Source: Mucilaginibacter gilvus
Lineage (GTDB): Bacteria; Bacteroidota; Bacteroidia; Sphingobacteriales; Sphingobacteriaceae
Assembly (NCBI RefSeq): GCF_004054195.1
Contig: NZ_SBIW01000012.1
Location: 394,828-458,827 of the forward strand
Reading direction: 5' to 3'
DNA length: 64,000 nt
The notes beneath the pieces were generated by a model. The model saw only the letters and a list, made by a program, of their open reading frames with translations, ran no database searches and was not told the origin of the DNA. Of the stretch, positions 26,482 to 36,266 are shown piece by piece. The translations under genes were made by a program, and so were the position numbers. Position 1 is the stretch's first letter. Every line of letters begins with the position of its first letter.

Positions 26482-29034
26482 CTAAAACCTAAATCCTACC
26501 GTTATATAACTCAGGTATCCATCGGCGCTTTTGCCGAGAACGGCCTGGAGCAGGAAGGCGTTGTAGGGAGTAAGGAAGATGCCGCCGCCGTAGGTATCGT
26601 GGATGGTGCTGGAGTGTTCGCCTTTGAGCCATACACGGCCGGCATCGTTAAAGGCTACCAGGCCGAAGGACGAGGCCAATACGTAAGCGTTAAAATTGAA
26701 CAGTTTGGCGCGCAGTTCCAGGTTGTTGTAGAGCACGGTGTTGCCTATAAAACGGCTGGTGTGGAAGCCCTGCAGGGTTAATCCGCCCAGGTTCATCATC
26801 TGGAAGAATTCGCCCTTGCCCACAATGTGACCCACGCCGGTGCGGTTGGCAAGTACTATGGTTGAATCTTTTATCGGCACAAAAAAGCTGAAAGTGCTGA
26901 GAAAGGAGGCACTGCTATGGCCGCCTACATTGAGCCCGGTAAGCCCGGTTACCGTAGTGCGCCAGGTTACGCCCTTGCTGGGGAAGGTTTGGTTGTTGCG
27001 GCTATCATACACCGCTCCGCCAATAACGCCCTCGTAAAGTTTGGTATCAAAAAGGCGTTCTTCGGGATGTTCCTGGTCGTACTGGCTAAAAAAGTGATCG
27101 AAGTTAGACCCGCGCGAAGCGATGTAAAACTCGGTGATGAGGCCGCCGCTTACCTGCCATTTATCAAATTTATGCGCCAGACGAATATCGGCTACGCCGT
27201 AATCGTACCTGTTGCGGTAGTAATAAAACTCTTTTTCGTTTTGGTATTCGCCCACGTTGCCCAGGCCAAAAAAGTTGTTGGTATTGCGCGGGCCGCGTTC
27301 GGTGATGTTTACCAGCAGGTCGGTTTTGCCCCAAACGCTTTTAAAAATACCGCTATAGGTTACAATGAAGGATTTTTTGCTGAGCGTATAGTTCACCTTC
27401 AGCTGCTGCGTGTTGCGGTAAGGCTCTTTACGGAAACTATATTGTGTAAGCCCCACGCCGCCCACCAGCTGCAGGCCGTCTTCTGTACTGTAACCAACGC
27501 CTACTATGGGCGTGTAGGTAGTGTATTTATTCTCTGGGCGTTTGTAGGCGTTTATGGCAGTGTCGTTAGATAGTTTAAGGTGCGCCTCGCTGGAGGTTGG
27601 CAGGCTGTTGCCTGGTCCGCGCACATCGTACACGTATAGGTTTTTGCGGTTGTTCAGCGCGGTATCAATATGATAGGTGTCGGTATCGGTGCCGCCTATC
27701 ATGCGCACTTTTATAGGGGTTTGGTTGCTGCCGGTAACCTCGAAGCTGTTTTTACCGCTCAGGCCGTACAGACGCACATCGTTGGTAACCTCTTTTTTAA
27801 ACGTGCGCTGGTAAATAACCTTGCCTGTGGTGTTGTCCTTTTTTACCTTGTTAATGGTCACTTTTACGTCTCCATCCTTTTGGGTGTTGATGGTAAAATG
27901 CTCGTCCTTATCAGATGCGGGGACGTCCACCTTTTGTGCCAGGAAACGGTAGTATTGCATGGCGAACTTTTTGATATGGTCGCGCCGCTTAAAAAAAGTT
28001 TTGAGGATGTGCGGACCTGAAACCGCGTACACGTTGGCCGGCATAAGCTTCACGGCGCGGGTAACCAGGCTATCGGTAAGTGTCTTTTGTACGTAGGCAA
28101 TCTCATCTTCCCAATCTTTTTCATTCGGTTGGTTTAAAAAGTAAAGGTCGAACCCAACGGTGTTATAGTTCCACATATCCACCCGCCTAATGTGGTCGGT
28201 ATAGGGCTGCAGATTGGGTTTTGCCAGGGCCATTACGGTAAATATAGCACCGCCTGTGGTGTAGAAAACTTTGTCGCGGTCGCCGGGGGTTGGCTCGTAG
28301 GTGTTTTTGGTAGAGTCCTCGCCCTTGGTCCATTTCCACTGGCCACCGTGGCGGTCCCAGTCGCCCATGATCATATCCAGGATGCGGGCGCGGAGAATGA
28401 GTTTCTGGTCTGTTTTTTTATCGTTATCCTCTTCCAGTTTATCCTGCACTTTTTCGGTTTTATAATCTTTGCCGCCATCTGCCGGGCCGTGTTCTTCAAA
28501 CAGGTAAACATGGTTGGCAAATTCGTCGCGGTATTTGCCCAGTTGAGGGTCATCGCCCAGGTAAACAATTTTGGGGTTGGTATGGGTTATGCCCAATGCC
28601 TGCGCCATAGGCGGCACCGCCAGTGCCGAGAAAGGGTGACCTATAGAACCTGCATCTAACATGATAGCCTCTACAAGGGTGTTCTTATAGATCTTGGGCT
28701 GATCGCGCGAGGTGGTTTTATTGGCAGAGCGCAGTACCCATTCGCGGCCGCTCGAATCCTCCAATTGTAAGGACGTAGTTTGGTTGCCGCCGCCGGTACC
28801 GGTAATTTTTAAGCCGCCTTTTTCTTTATCGAGGTGGAACACCGGCATCCTGATCTCCTGCGCCCAAACCTTGCGGTAATTAGTGCCAAGCAATAACCGG
28901 GTTACCTTGCCGGCTTTGTCAAATTTGGTGTTAATGGCCATAGTGATGCTATCCGGCGGGCTTGCCTGTTGCGAATAAGCAAAACGTGTTAATAACAAAA
29001 AGAAGGCGCTTACAAATAGCCGTTTATAACTCAT
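26482..29034 (-). CDS. BamA/TamA-family outer membrane beta-barrel protein
   Basis: An 850-residue exported protein (signal ending AYSQ). A long periplasmic part includes GREWVLRSANKTT and GDWDRHGGQWKW; the latter resembles a kinase-like HGGQW segment rather than standard POTRA sequence. The last about 330 residues are a 16-strand Omp85-type barrel, with repeated alternating strands, SKGVTWRTTV, and a C-terminal YITVGFRF beta-signal ending in Phe. It is probably in the outer membrane. Its cargo or client is unknown. It stands alone. Confidence 0.8.
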   Translation of the reverse strand: MSYKRLFVSAFFLLLTRFAYSQQASPPDSITMAINTKFDKAGKVTRLLLGTNYRKVWAQEIRMPVFHLDKEKGGLKITGTGGGNQTTSLQLEDSSGREWVLRSANKTTSRDQPKIYKNTLVEAIMLDAGSIGHPFSALAVPPMAQALGITHTNPKIVYLGDDPQLGKYRDEFANHVYLFEEHGPADGGKDYKTEKVQDKLEEDNDKKTDQKLILRARILDMIMGDWDRHGGQWKWTKGEDSTKNTYEPTPGDRDKVFYTTGGAIFTVMALAKPNLQPYTDHIRRVDMWNYNTVGFDLYFLNQPNEKDWEDEIAYVQKTLTDSLVTRAVKLMPANVYAVSGPHILKTFFKRRDHIKKFAMQYYRFLAQKVDVPASDKDEHFTINTQKDGDVKVTINKVKKDNTTGKVIYQRTFKKEVTNDVRLYGLSGKNSFEVTGSNQTPIKVRMIGGTDTDTYHIDTALNNRKNLYVYDVRGPGNSLPTSSEAHLKLSNDTAINAYKRPENKYTTYTPIVGVGYSTEDGLQLVGGVGLTQYSFRKEPYRNTQQLKVNYTLSKKSFIVTYSGIFKSVWGKTDLLVNITERGPRNTNNFFGLGNVGEYQNEKEFYYYRNRYDYGVADIRLAHKFDKWQVSGGLITEFYIASRGSNFDHFFSQYDQEHPEERLFDTKLYEGVIGGAVYDSRNNQTFPSKGVTWRTTVTGLTGLNVGGHSSASFLSTFSFFVPIKDSTIVLANRTGVGHIVGKGEFFQMMNLGGLTLQGFHTSRFIGNTVLYNNLELRAKLFNFNAYVLASSFGLVAFNDAGRVWLKGEHSSTIHDTYGGGIFLTPYNAFLLQAVLGKSADGYLSYITVGFRF

Positions 29035-29226
29035 AGATGGTACGGGGGCGTTGAGGAACTGAAAGTAGGTTGATTAACATCCGCTGCGTGCATTTGTTCT
29101 GCAACCTTGCTAAAAGTACAATTTTGTTGTGGTAAAGTCCGAAGACAGCAAGTTGGATTTCATGAAAAACTATTTTAACCTTAACATCAAATCCATTATA
29201 TTTAAAACCTTAACTAACCTTATTGC

Positions 29227-30192
29227 ATGAAAAAACTTTACGCCCTCATTGTTTTCTTAGGCCTTTGTGTAAATGCTTCCCTGGCGCAGGATAGCACGGG
29301 CCTAAAGACAGCAGCCTTCGAAAAATCATTCACCTACCAGCATGGCACCATCAAAATAGGCGATGGTATAGCTACGGTAACCGTCCCTAAAGGCTTTAAA
29401 TACCTCGATTCGGTACAGTCGCTGCGGGTACTTACCGAAATTTGGGGCAACCCCAAAACGGCTAACATGACCTTGGGCTTTATTCTGCCCGAAGATCAGG
29501 GTGTTATGGCCGGCGGGTATGTGTTCAACATTCAGTATGATGCCATTGGCTACGTAAAAGACGATGATGCCAAAGACGTTAATTACGATGAAATGCTCAC
29601 CAACCTGAAAAAGGAGACCACTGACAACAATGCCGAGCGCCAGAAAACCGGGTACGAGCCGATAACCATTGTCGGCTGGGCCGCAACACCGTATTATGAT
29701 GCCAATAAGCACATTCTGCACTGGGCCAAAGAAGTGAAATTTGGTACTGACAGTGTGAACACGCTTAATTATAATGTACGTGTACTGGGCCGCAAAGGCG
29801 TATTGGTATTAAACGCCATAGCCACCATGAACGAAATAGCACCCGTAAAAGCCGACGTGCCGCATGTACTCACCATGGTTGAATTTACCGACGGTAACAA
29901 ATACACCAATTTCGATTCGGGTATTGATAAGGTAGCGGCCTGGACCATCGGCGGCCTGGTTGCTGGTAAAATACTGGCTAAAGTTGGTTTTTTTGCCCTC
30001 GCCGTTAAATTTTGGAAGCTGATAGCCCTCGCGTTTGTAGGCGTAGGTGGTGCCATCAAAAAGTTCTTCACCGGGAGAAAATCGGCAGCGCCTGTTACCC
30101 CGGCCGAAGAGGAAAAAGAACCCGTGGCCGCCTTAGAATCGCTTGGCAACGAAACGGAAGAGAAGAAGGAAGAAGATAAGCCGGCATTGTAA
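29227..30192 (+). CDS. DUF2167 family membrane protein
   Basis: A 321-residue protein with a signal peptide (ending SLAQ) and two hydrophobic stretches near residues 236-280 (WTIGGLVAGKILAKVGFF, then FWKLIALAFVGVGGAI). DUF2167 motifs are present: GDGIATVTVPKGFKYLD, GFILPEDQG, GYVKDDDAKDV and VGWAATPYYD. The tail (about 285-321) is Glu/Lys-rich and probably unstructured. The family's role is unknown. A strong terminator follows. Confidence 0.88.
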   Translation: MKKLYALIVFLGLCVNASLAQDSTGLKTAAFEKSFTYQHGTIKIGDGIATVTVPKGFKYLDSVQSLRVLTEIWGNPKTANMTLGFILPEDQGVMAGGYVFNIQYDAIGYVKDDDAKDVNYDEMLTNLKKETTDNNAERQKTGYEPITIVGWAATPYYDANKHILHWAKEVKFGTDSVNTLNYNVRVLGRKGVLVLNAIATMNEIAPVKADVPHVLTMVEFTDGNKYTNFDSGIDKVAAWTIGGLVAGKILAKVGFFALAVKFWKLIALAFVGVGGAIKKFFTGRKSAAPVTPAEEEKEPVAALESLGNETEEKKEEDKPAL

Positions 30193-30211
30193 CGCTGTTT
30201 ATTTCAATTAA

Positions 30212-30249
30212 AACGCCCGGGCTTTGCAGAAAGGCCCGGGCGTTTTTTT
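30212..30249 (+). terminator. Strong rho-independent terminator
   Basis: ACGCCCGGGCTTT pairs with AAAGGCCCGGGCGT around a GCAG loop, with one bulged base, followed by seven T. Confidence 0.9.
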
Positions 30250-30356
30250 GTAAAAATATTGAGGGTTAAGCAAAGCCCGGCAATTGGGTATGTGGCAACT
30301 TAAAACTAAATCTTAATTTAGGCTATTCATCTACGAGTGTATTTAAACATCATACT

Positions 30357-31571
30357 ATGCCACCTGTATCAAGCAAGAAATTCATTTGGGGCCTTGGGCT
30401 ATTGTCGGTTATTATAGCTAAGCCTGCCTTGGCTCAACAAAAAGAGGGCGACCCGGTGGAAACCAAATCGCCAAACAGCGATTACCAGTCCGCCTTTAAA
30501 GGGCAAACCCGCGCGCCGGGTGTAAAAACCCAAACCGCTATAACTGCAACCGTGATTACCAGCGATCTGAAAAGCCCATGGGGATTATGCGTATTGCCGG
30601 ATGGCCGTTTTCTGATCTCCGAAAAGGTGGGCACCATGCGCATCCTGAAAGCCGACGGGGAGGCCGATAAAAAGATAACCAACCTACCAGCCGTAGTGGC
30701 GCAGGGGCAGGGCGGTTTGCTGGATGTGAACATCGACCCTGATTTTGCCAACAACCGTATGGTTTATTGGGATTACGCCGAAGCAGTTGCAGGTGGTAAC
30801 GTGCTGGCCATAGCCAAAGGTAAATTGGCTGCCAATGAAAGCTCTATAGAAGATATACAGGTGATATACCGTGCCCTGCCCGCTTACCGCGGCCCGTTAC
30901 AATACGGATCGCGCATTTTGTTTGATAAGCAGGGCAACCTGTTTGTAAGCACCGGCGAACGGTCTGGTAACGACATCCGCATGAAGGCACAGGACCTTGA
31001 TGCTGCCATTGGTAAAGTGATCCATATCACCAAAAACGGCTTGCCCGTAGCAAACGGACCATTTGCAGGTAAGGCAGGTGCCCTGCCCGAGATCTTCGCC
31101 TACGGTTTCCGTAACCCCGAAGGTATGGCTTGGAACCCCGTTACCGGCGAACTTTGGGAAGCCGAGTTCGGTCCACGCGGCGGCGACGAGATCAACATCA
31201 TCCGCGCAGGCAATAACTACGGCTGGCCCGTGGTTACCTACGGTATAGAATACAGCGGCAGCAAGGTGGGCGATGGCATCCAGCAAAAAGAAGGCGTTAC
31301 CCAGCCCGTTTATTACTGGGACCCGAGCATCTCGCCGTCGGGCATTGCCTTTTATACCGGCACCGCTATCCCCGAGTGGAAAAACAATCTTTTTGTGGGC
31401 GGCCTCGGCGGTTCGCACATCGCGCGGTTGATCATCAGCAACAATAAAGTAACCGGCGAAGAACGCTTGCTGAAAGATAAAGGCGAACGCTGGCGCGCCC
31501 TCACCACAGGTAAAGACGGCGCCCTCTACGGCGTAACCGATAGCGGGAAACTGTATAGGATTGGGAAGTAG
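30357..31571 (+). CDS. PQQ-dependent soluble aldose dehydrogenase-like protein
   Basis: A 404-residue secreted beta-propeller (signal ending ALAQ) of the soluble glucose/aldose dehydrogenase family (GSDH). Motifs: SPWGLCVLPDGRFLISEKVG, GGLLDVNIDPDFANN, YGSRILFDKQGNLFVSTGER, AYGFRNPEGMAW and EFGPRGGDEINII, with GWPVVTYGIEYSG. It oxidises aldoses in the periplasm and needs PQQ, which many Bacteroidetes take up rather than make. No PQQ genes are visible. It stands alone. Confidence 0.88.
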   Translation: MPPVSSKKFIWGLGLLSVIIAKPALAQQKEGDPVETKSPNSDYQSAFKGQTRAPGVKTQTAITATVITSDLKSPWGLCVLPDGRFLISEKVGTMRILKADGEADKKITNLPAVVAQGQGGLLDVNIDPDFANNRMVYWDYAEAVAGGNVLAIAKGKLAANESSIEDIQVIYRALPAYRGPLQYGSRILFDKQGNLFVSTGERSGNDIRMKAQDLDAAIGKVIHITKNGLPVANGPFAGKAGALPEIFAYGFRNPEGMAWNPVTGELWEAEFGPRGGDEINIIRAGNNYGWPVVTYGIEYSGSKVGDGIQQKEGVTQPVYYWDPSISPSGIAFYTGTAIPEWKNNLFVGGLGGSHIARLIISNNKVTGEERLLKDKGERWRALTTGKDGALYGVTDSGKLYRIGK

Positions 31572-31805
31572 GGGTTTGTGAGTAGTGAGTAGGAAGTAGT
31601 GAGTATGAAATAAAACGTGCAGCTACAAATCTTTCCTTGGGGAGGGGGGGCGCCGTCATTCGACCAAATTATGCTTTAATACCCCCATGGGTAGGGGTGC
31701 GACTGTCACCCTGAGCTTGTCGAATGTCGCGCAAAGGCCGGGGCCAATAGGTAGTTACCTGATCATTGCAAAGGCAGACTGGGCTTTACCACCCTACCAT
31801 CAAAT

Positions 31806-32416
31806 ATTAAACACATAAAATATCTATTAGCCCTTCTCCTCTTTTCCACAACTGCTTCTTTGGCGCAGGACCATAAAACGCAGATTGCCGCTTACCGCTA
31901 AAAGTATATGGACGATTTTTTGGAGGATAAAAATTCACCGCTGAAAAAAGAGGACCTGCAATACCTGCGTTTTTACGATGCCGATAGTACCTATAGAGTG
32001 GAAGCCCATGCCCGGATAGTAGTCAGCGCCCCCACTTTTGTAATGCCCGTTTTTGCAGGCACCGGGAGGGAATATGTAAAGTACGCCGATCTAACCATGC
32101 AGGTGAAGGGCAAGCCTATAACACTTTCGGTTTACCGCAGTACGGGGCTTGCCAAGATCCCCCTGTATGCCGACTACCTTTTTTTACCTTTTACGGATGA
32201 AACCAACGCACAGGAAACATACGGTGGCGGCCGCTATATCGACCTCCGCGAGGGTGACTTTAAAAACGGCATCGTAACCATCGATTTTAACAAAGCCTAT
32301 AACCCTTACTGCGCTTTTGCAGGCGGTTACTCATGCCCCAACCCCCCGACGAAAACCAACTAAAGATTGCCATACCAGCCGGCGAAAAAAAATTTGCTAA
32401 AGAGGGTACTCACTAA
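31806..32416 (+). pseudogene. DUF1684 protein gene with three lesions
   Basis: The frame from 31806 encodes a signal peptide (KHIKYLLALLLFSTTASLAQ) and then DUF1684, with FYDADSTYRVEAHA, YGGGRYIDLREG and FNKAYNPYCAFAGGYSCP. Three defects are seen. The expected ATG is ATT (31806-31808). Codon 32 is TAA (31899-31901), where KKY would be normal. A base is missing from the C run at about 32342-32347, so the C terminus (PPDENQLKIAIPAGEKKF in the restored frame) is out of frame. A 151-residue remnant from 31908 could still be translated but lacks the signal peptide. Confidence 0.85.
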
Positions 32417-32475
32417 ACAGCTTAGCTGTTTTACGGTAAATAATATTATAATGTGGAATGCAGGTAAACCGATAG

Positions 32476-33078
32476 CTATGCTACCCGCAATGCCAGTTGC
32501 TGATGAATGGCCACCACGTAGGGGGTAAGCAATATCACATCGTGGTGCTGGTGAAGTGGTATCTCCAGGAAATCGCCGGCTTGGAGGATGTGCTCCTGCC
32601 CGGCTATCACACAACGGCAGCTGCCTTCGAGGATAAAGAAACTTTCGATGAGGTCAGAGTGGGTTTCGTCGGGGATGTTTACCTTGGAAACCACGAGGGA
32701 CTGTGTCACCTGGTCATCGTGTCGTAACAAGTGATGGTAAAATGGATCAGTATGCTCCTGCGGAATAAGGCCGAATAACGCTTTAAGCCAGGCATCCAAA
32801 TCGGATGAATTATCGGTAAGCGGCAAATTGTTCAGATCGAGCTCCGGAATATTAAACGCGGCGTTCAAGATCTTTTCGCGCAATCCCGGGCGTGGCGTAA
32901 CAGCTAAGGATAGCGCCAGTTGCTCAAAGGCCAATTCAATAGCTTCCAGTTCCTGTTTTATGGCCGGGTAAAGGGCACACATACGCAATACTTCCTGCTG
33001 CTCGGTGGCGTTTAACGCACCTGCGCAATAGGTTTCCAGCATTCCGCTTTGTATGTATTCCTTTTCGTCCATTAACAA
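32476..33078 (-). CDS. ChrR-like anti-sigma/cupin protein
   Basis: A 200-residue protein; the ATG at 33072 is an alternative start. Residues about 1-100 look like the ChrR/anti-sigma helical domain (SGMLETYCAGALNATEQQEV). A cupin domain follows, with FFILEGSCRCVIAGQEHILQAGDFLEIPLHQHHD carrying a His-rich metal site. Such proteins sense oxidants or metals and usually hold an ECF sigma factor. No sigma gene is adjacent here; the next gene is a divergent AraC regulator. Confidence 0.8.
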   Translation of the reverse strand: MLMDEKEYIQSGMLETYCAGALNATEQQEVLRMCALYPAIKQELEAIELAFEQLALSLAVTPRPGLREKILNAAFNIPELDLNNLPLTDNSSDLDAWLKALFGLIPQEHTDPFYHHLLRHDDQVTQSLVVSKVNIPDETHSDLIESFFILEGSCRCVIAGQEHILQAGDFLEIPLHQHHDVILLTPYVVAIHQQLALRVA

Positions 33079-33322
33079 GTAAGGGGTTATGATTAAATTA
33101 ATGTCGCAAAGATACTTTTAATGTGGTGGTTAAGAGTTGCGTTTAAAAATAATCGCAGAGATAAGGGGAGTTAAATAGCTGAAATTGGAGTAAGAGGTGG
33201 GGAATTAAGACGAAATGGGGAAATATTTAGTCCTTTCGGGTTGCCTACAGGCGGCCGTCCTAAATCATCAGCATGGTAACCTCAGTTTTTTCTGTTAATT
33301 TTAGGTTGGGTTAATTATCTAT

Positions 33323-34138
33323 ATGCGTTACAGGGAATACATTCCGGGGAGTATTTTAAAGCGTTATGTGCAATGCTATTTTACGTGCGAATCTGACACC
33401 CACATCGTTACCGAAGACAAGGTTTTTGCCTCGGGCAAAGTAGAGCTGATGTTTAACCTGGGCGACGATGGGCCGCAAAGGCTTGTAAACGGCGGGCTGC
33501 TTAGCCAGCCACGTGTGCAATTGTGGGGGCAAACCATCCGGCCATTTACGTTTACCTCCAGTGGGAAGCACGCCATGCTGGGCATCCGCTTTTTTGCGCA
33601 TACCGCCGCCTGCTTTTTTGAGGAACCGATAGCTGACTTCAACGACCAGGTAACCGACTTTCACGACGTAGCTGGCAAGCATGGGCGCTTGCTTTACGAA
33701 AAGCTACTGGACGCCCCTTTACTTACCCGGCGAATAGCTCTTATTGAAGAATTCCTTTTGGCGCGCCTCCTGCGTTTCCAACCAAAAATGGGGAAGCTAA
33801 AGTTGATGAACAGCATCATCCACAGCGTTAACCACGATGATCTTCCGGATAATATCAACGCCGTTGCCGCCAGGTACGGCATCTCCTCCCGCTACCTGCA
33901 AAAGGTGTTTTTGGCTTATTCGGGCTTAACGCCAAACCCGTTCGGTAAGATATCGCGGTTCCAAAAAAGCCTGCAGCTGGTAACGCAAAAAGAACTGCCG
34001 CTAACCACCATTGCCCACAGCTGCGGTTATTACGACCAATCGCATTTTATTAAGGATTTTAAATTTTTCACCGGCTTTACGCCCTCCCATTTCCAGCCCG
34101 AAAGCTCCACAGACCTTTTTGTGCCGCTGAGCAACTGA
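33323..34138 (+). CDS. AraC-family transcriptional regulator
   Basis: A 271-residue protein with an N-terminal DUF6597-type sensing domain (YIPGSILKRYVQCYF, GKVELMFNLGD) and two C-terminal helix-turn-helices: INAVAARYGISSRYLQKVF and LTTIAHSCGYYDQSHFIKDF, with the FTGFTPSHF tail of AraC. The likely target is the downstream signal-peptide protein, 71 bp away on the same strand. The effector is unknown. Confidence 0.92.
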   Translation: MRYREYIPGSILKRYVQCYFTCESDTHIVTEDKVFASGKVELMFNLGDDGPQRLVNGGLLSQPRVQLWGQTIRPFTFTSSGKHAMLGIRFFAHTAACFFEEPIADFNDQVTDFHDVAGKHGRLLYEKLLDAPLLTRRIALIEEFLLARLLRFQPKMGKLKLMNSIIHSVNHDDLPDNINAVAARYGISSRYLQKVFLAYSGLTPNPFGKISRFQKSLQLVTQKELPLTTIAHSCGYYDQSHFIKDFKFFTGFTPSHFQPESSTDLFVPLSN

Positions 34139-34209
34139 TCAGTTCCGATTTTTACAATTTGTTGGTTTTCATAAGCGATAGGTTTGTGCCATAAAACAAA
34201 CCCATCAAC

Positions 34210-34668
34210 ATGAAAAAGAACATTATTTTAGCAACGCTTGCTGCCTTATTCTTCCTATCCATCAGTCACCCATCTATGGGTCAGGAACTCCCGGCGATCA
34301 GGAAAGAAATAGAAAAGGACAACGCCCTGTACTTTCGCCTGTTTCAAAACAAAGATGCCGCCATTGTTACGCTCTACACGGTCGACGGCATTCTGCTGCC
34401 GCCAAACGCACCCGCGGTAAGTGGCCGCGCAGCGCTGCTTAAAGATTTTAAAGCAGCCTACGCTGATACTAAACTTAAAGGCGTAAAATTCTCCACCTCC
34501 AATGTTTACGGCGACGGCAAACTATACCTATGCGAAGAAGGCACCTGGCAAGTATTCAACACCAACGGCAGTATAATAGATACCGGAAAATACCTCAAAC
34601 TTTGGAAAAAGACGCCGGAGGGCTGGAGGATCTTCAGGGATATTTTTAATAGTGACAGGAAAAGCTAA
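34210..34668 (+). CDS. Secreted SnoaL/DUF4440-like protein
   Basis: A 152-residue protein with a signal peptide (MKKNIILATLAALFFLSIS to MGQ) and an NTF2-like fold of the DUF4440/SnoaL type: NALYFRLFQNKDAAIVTLYT, DGILLPPNAPAVSGRAAL, and YLKLWKKTPEGWRIFRDIFNSD at the end. These usually bind small ligands; no catalytic residue is evident. It may be controlled by the AraC regulator upstream. Confidence 0.85.
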   Translation: MKKNIILATLAALFFLSISHPSMGQELPAIRKEIEKDNALYFRLFQNKDAAIVTLYTVDGILLPPNAPAVSGRAALLKDFKAAYADTKLKGVKFSTSNVYGDGKLYLCEEGTWQVFNTNGSIIDTGKYLKLWKKTPEGWRIFRDIFNSDRKS

Positions 34669-34824
34669 GAAGCGGGAAGGCCAACCAAGTAATAAGCTGT
34701 ATGTCTGTTCATTATAAACTAAAAGATTAATGTGCCGCGATTTGTATAAGTAACAGTTGGTGTTGATTAATCTTAACGATATATTAATATCTTTCGATTA
34801 ATTTGCGATACAAAAACCATCTAC

Positions 34825-35835
34825 ATGAAAAAACAATTAATCAGTACTTATTTAGCGTTAACGGTATCGCTTTTCTGTTCCATTAATGCGAACGCGCAGT
34901 TTGGCGGCCTCGGAAAAAAACTATTGGACAAAGGTACCGAAGTGGTATCAGGCGGCGGATTAAACAAAATACTAAAGCAGCCGCAAGCCATCACTACCAA
35001 CTTTCAGGACGTTGATAAAACAGGCTCCAAGTCGCCCTCGTTTACCGACGGGAAGCAGCCACAGCCCTTGTACTTGTTACCTAAAGCCCCAGCCGGCGGC
35101 TACCAGCTTTGCGAAGGCTTTTACGAAATGACCAATAAAAGCTATTGCCTGCACGCCGGTACCCGCGGCCCCAGCAGCGGCGATGGCTATATGCTGGCGC
35201 CCGTGTTAGGCCCCAAAAAGGAAGTAGTGATCCTCATCCTGAAGAGTGGCGAGAAGCACCCCGAGGTTACCCAGCACAGCATACAGGTATTGCTTTGGGC
35301 CATTATTGCCCGCACCCGTTTTGTTGATATGGGTAACGATATTAAACTCACCGCAAGCACCCTGCTAACCCCGCAGCAACTGCTGATGCTGGAGGGCGGC
35401 GCGCTTGGCGTATTACCCGCAAACCTGATGGACAAGGCAAAAGGCCAGTTGCCGCCGGCTGTACAAGCCGTATTTGAGGCGGAGAACAACATCCGCAGGC
35501 TTGCAGCATCGGGTTCGTCATCCTACGAGGAGATGGAGAAATACGCGATACTGGCCGGCCTGGCTCCGCAACCCGACCCGGATGTGCCATCGGGCATTTG
35601 GTCGCTGCACCCGGATGGGTACTACATCCGCTTTATTCCCAGCGGTTACTCTGTTACCAAAACGCAAATTTATGTACCAAAGGAACTTGTTGCAGCCAAA
35701 CCAAACCTAATTTACGATGCCCCTAACGGAATAGCCTGCCCCGCAAACGTTGGCTCCCAGCGCCTCGCCCAAACCAACGAACCCCTCCACCCGGACTATA
35801 CACAAAAACTAAAAACTGTTTGCTTTAGTAAATAA
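34825..35835 (+). CDS. Secreted hypothetical protein
   Basis: A 336-residue protein with a signal peptide ending NANAQ, then FGGLGKKLLDKGTEVVSGGG. A central GFYEMTNKSYCLHAGTRGP region carries a Cys, and the end (SGIWSLHPDGYYIRFIP, IYVPKELVAAKP, FSK) has several aromatic-rich strands. I do not recognise the family. The gene has normal composition and codon use and is real. Confidence 0.7.
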   Translation: MKKQLISTYLALTVSLFCSINANAQFGGLGKKLLDKGTEVVSGGGLNKILKQPQAITTNFQDVDKTGSKSPSFTDGKQPQPLYLLPKAPAGGYQLCEGFYEMTNKSYCLHAGTRGPSSGDGYMLAPVLGPKKEVVILILKSGEKHPEVTQHSIQVLLWAIIARTRFVDMGNDIKLTASTLLTPQQLLMLEGGALGVLPANLMDKAKGQLPPAVQAVFEAENNIRRLAASGSSSYEEMEKYAILAGLAPQPDPDVPSGIWSLHPDGYYIRFIPSGYSVTKTQIYVPKELVAAKPNLIYDAPNGIACPANVGSQRLAQTNEPLHPDYTQKLKTVCFSK

Positions 35836-36266
35836 ATAAACGGCCGGGCAGCGATATTGCGTCCGGCCGGTTTTAACATTTCCTGTAAGCACTTAGCCTA
35901 AAGTCTGTGTTATCACCAACTTTATTCCCGTCCGGTCAGGAGTCCACGCCTGACTGCAAATGTTTGTCAGCGTCCACGCTGACGGGCCACCACTGGTCAA
36001 AGTTTAAAACTTCGACCTATAATAGAGCAAGAATTCTTCTTGCGAGGGCAAGCTGAAAGCTTGGAAAATTATAGGTCCAAGTTACGCTATGCTAAACTTG
36101 GACCAGTGGGTGGCATACTCGTGACATCTACTAATAGTTGATATAGCAAATGATAGGCACGAGTACTCCACGCTTTTTCCCAGCGCTGCATACTCGCGCC
36201 AGGGGAGGGGAGAATATTCCAACTACTTCACTTCTATGGGCATGAAAACGAAACAAAAGGTTAAAT
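35836..36266. repeat. Gene-free spacer with hairpins, repeat family II and family III copy 2
   Basis: Two small hairpins share the loop sequence GTCCACG: GTCAGG/CCTGAC (35935-35954) and GTCAGCG/CGCTGAC (35966-35983). A large imperfect inverted repeat follows, arms 35989-36024 and 36068-36110 (CTGGTC.AAGTTT with AACTT.GACCTATAAT), which I call family II. Family III copy 2 occupies 36107-36210: GGCATACTCGTGACATC, GGCACGAGTACTCC, GCATACTCGCGCCAGGGGAG. No coding sequence is seen. Confidence 0.7.
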
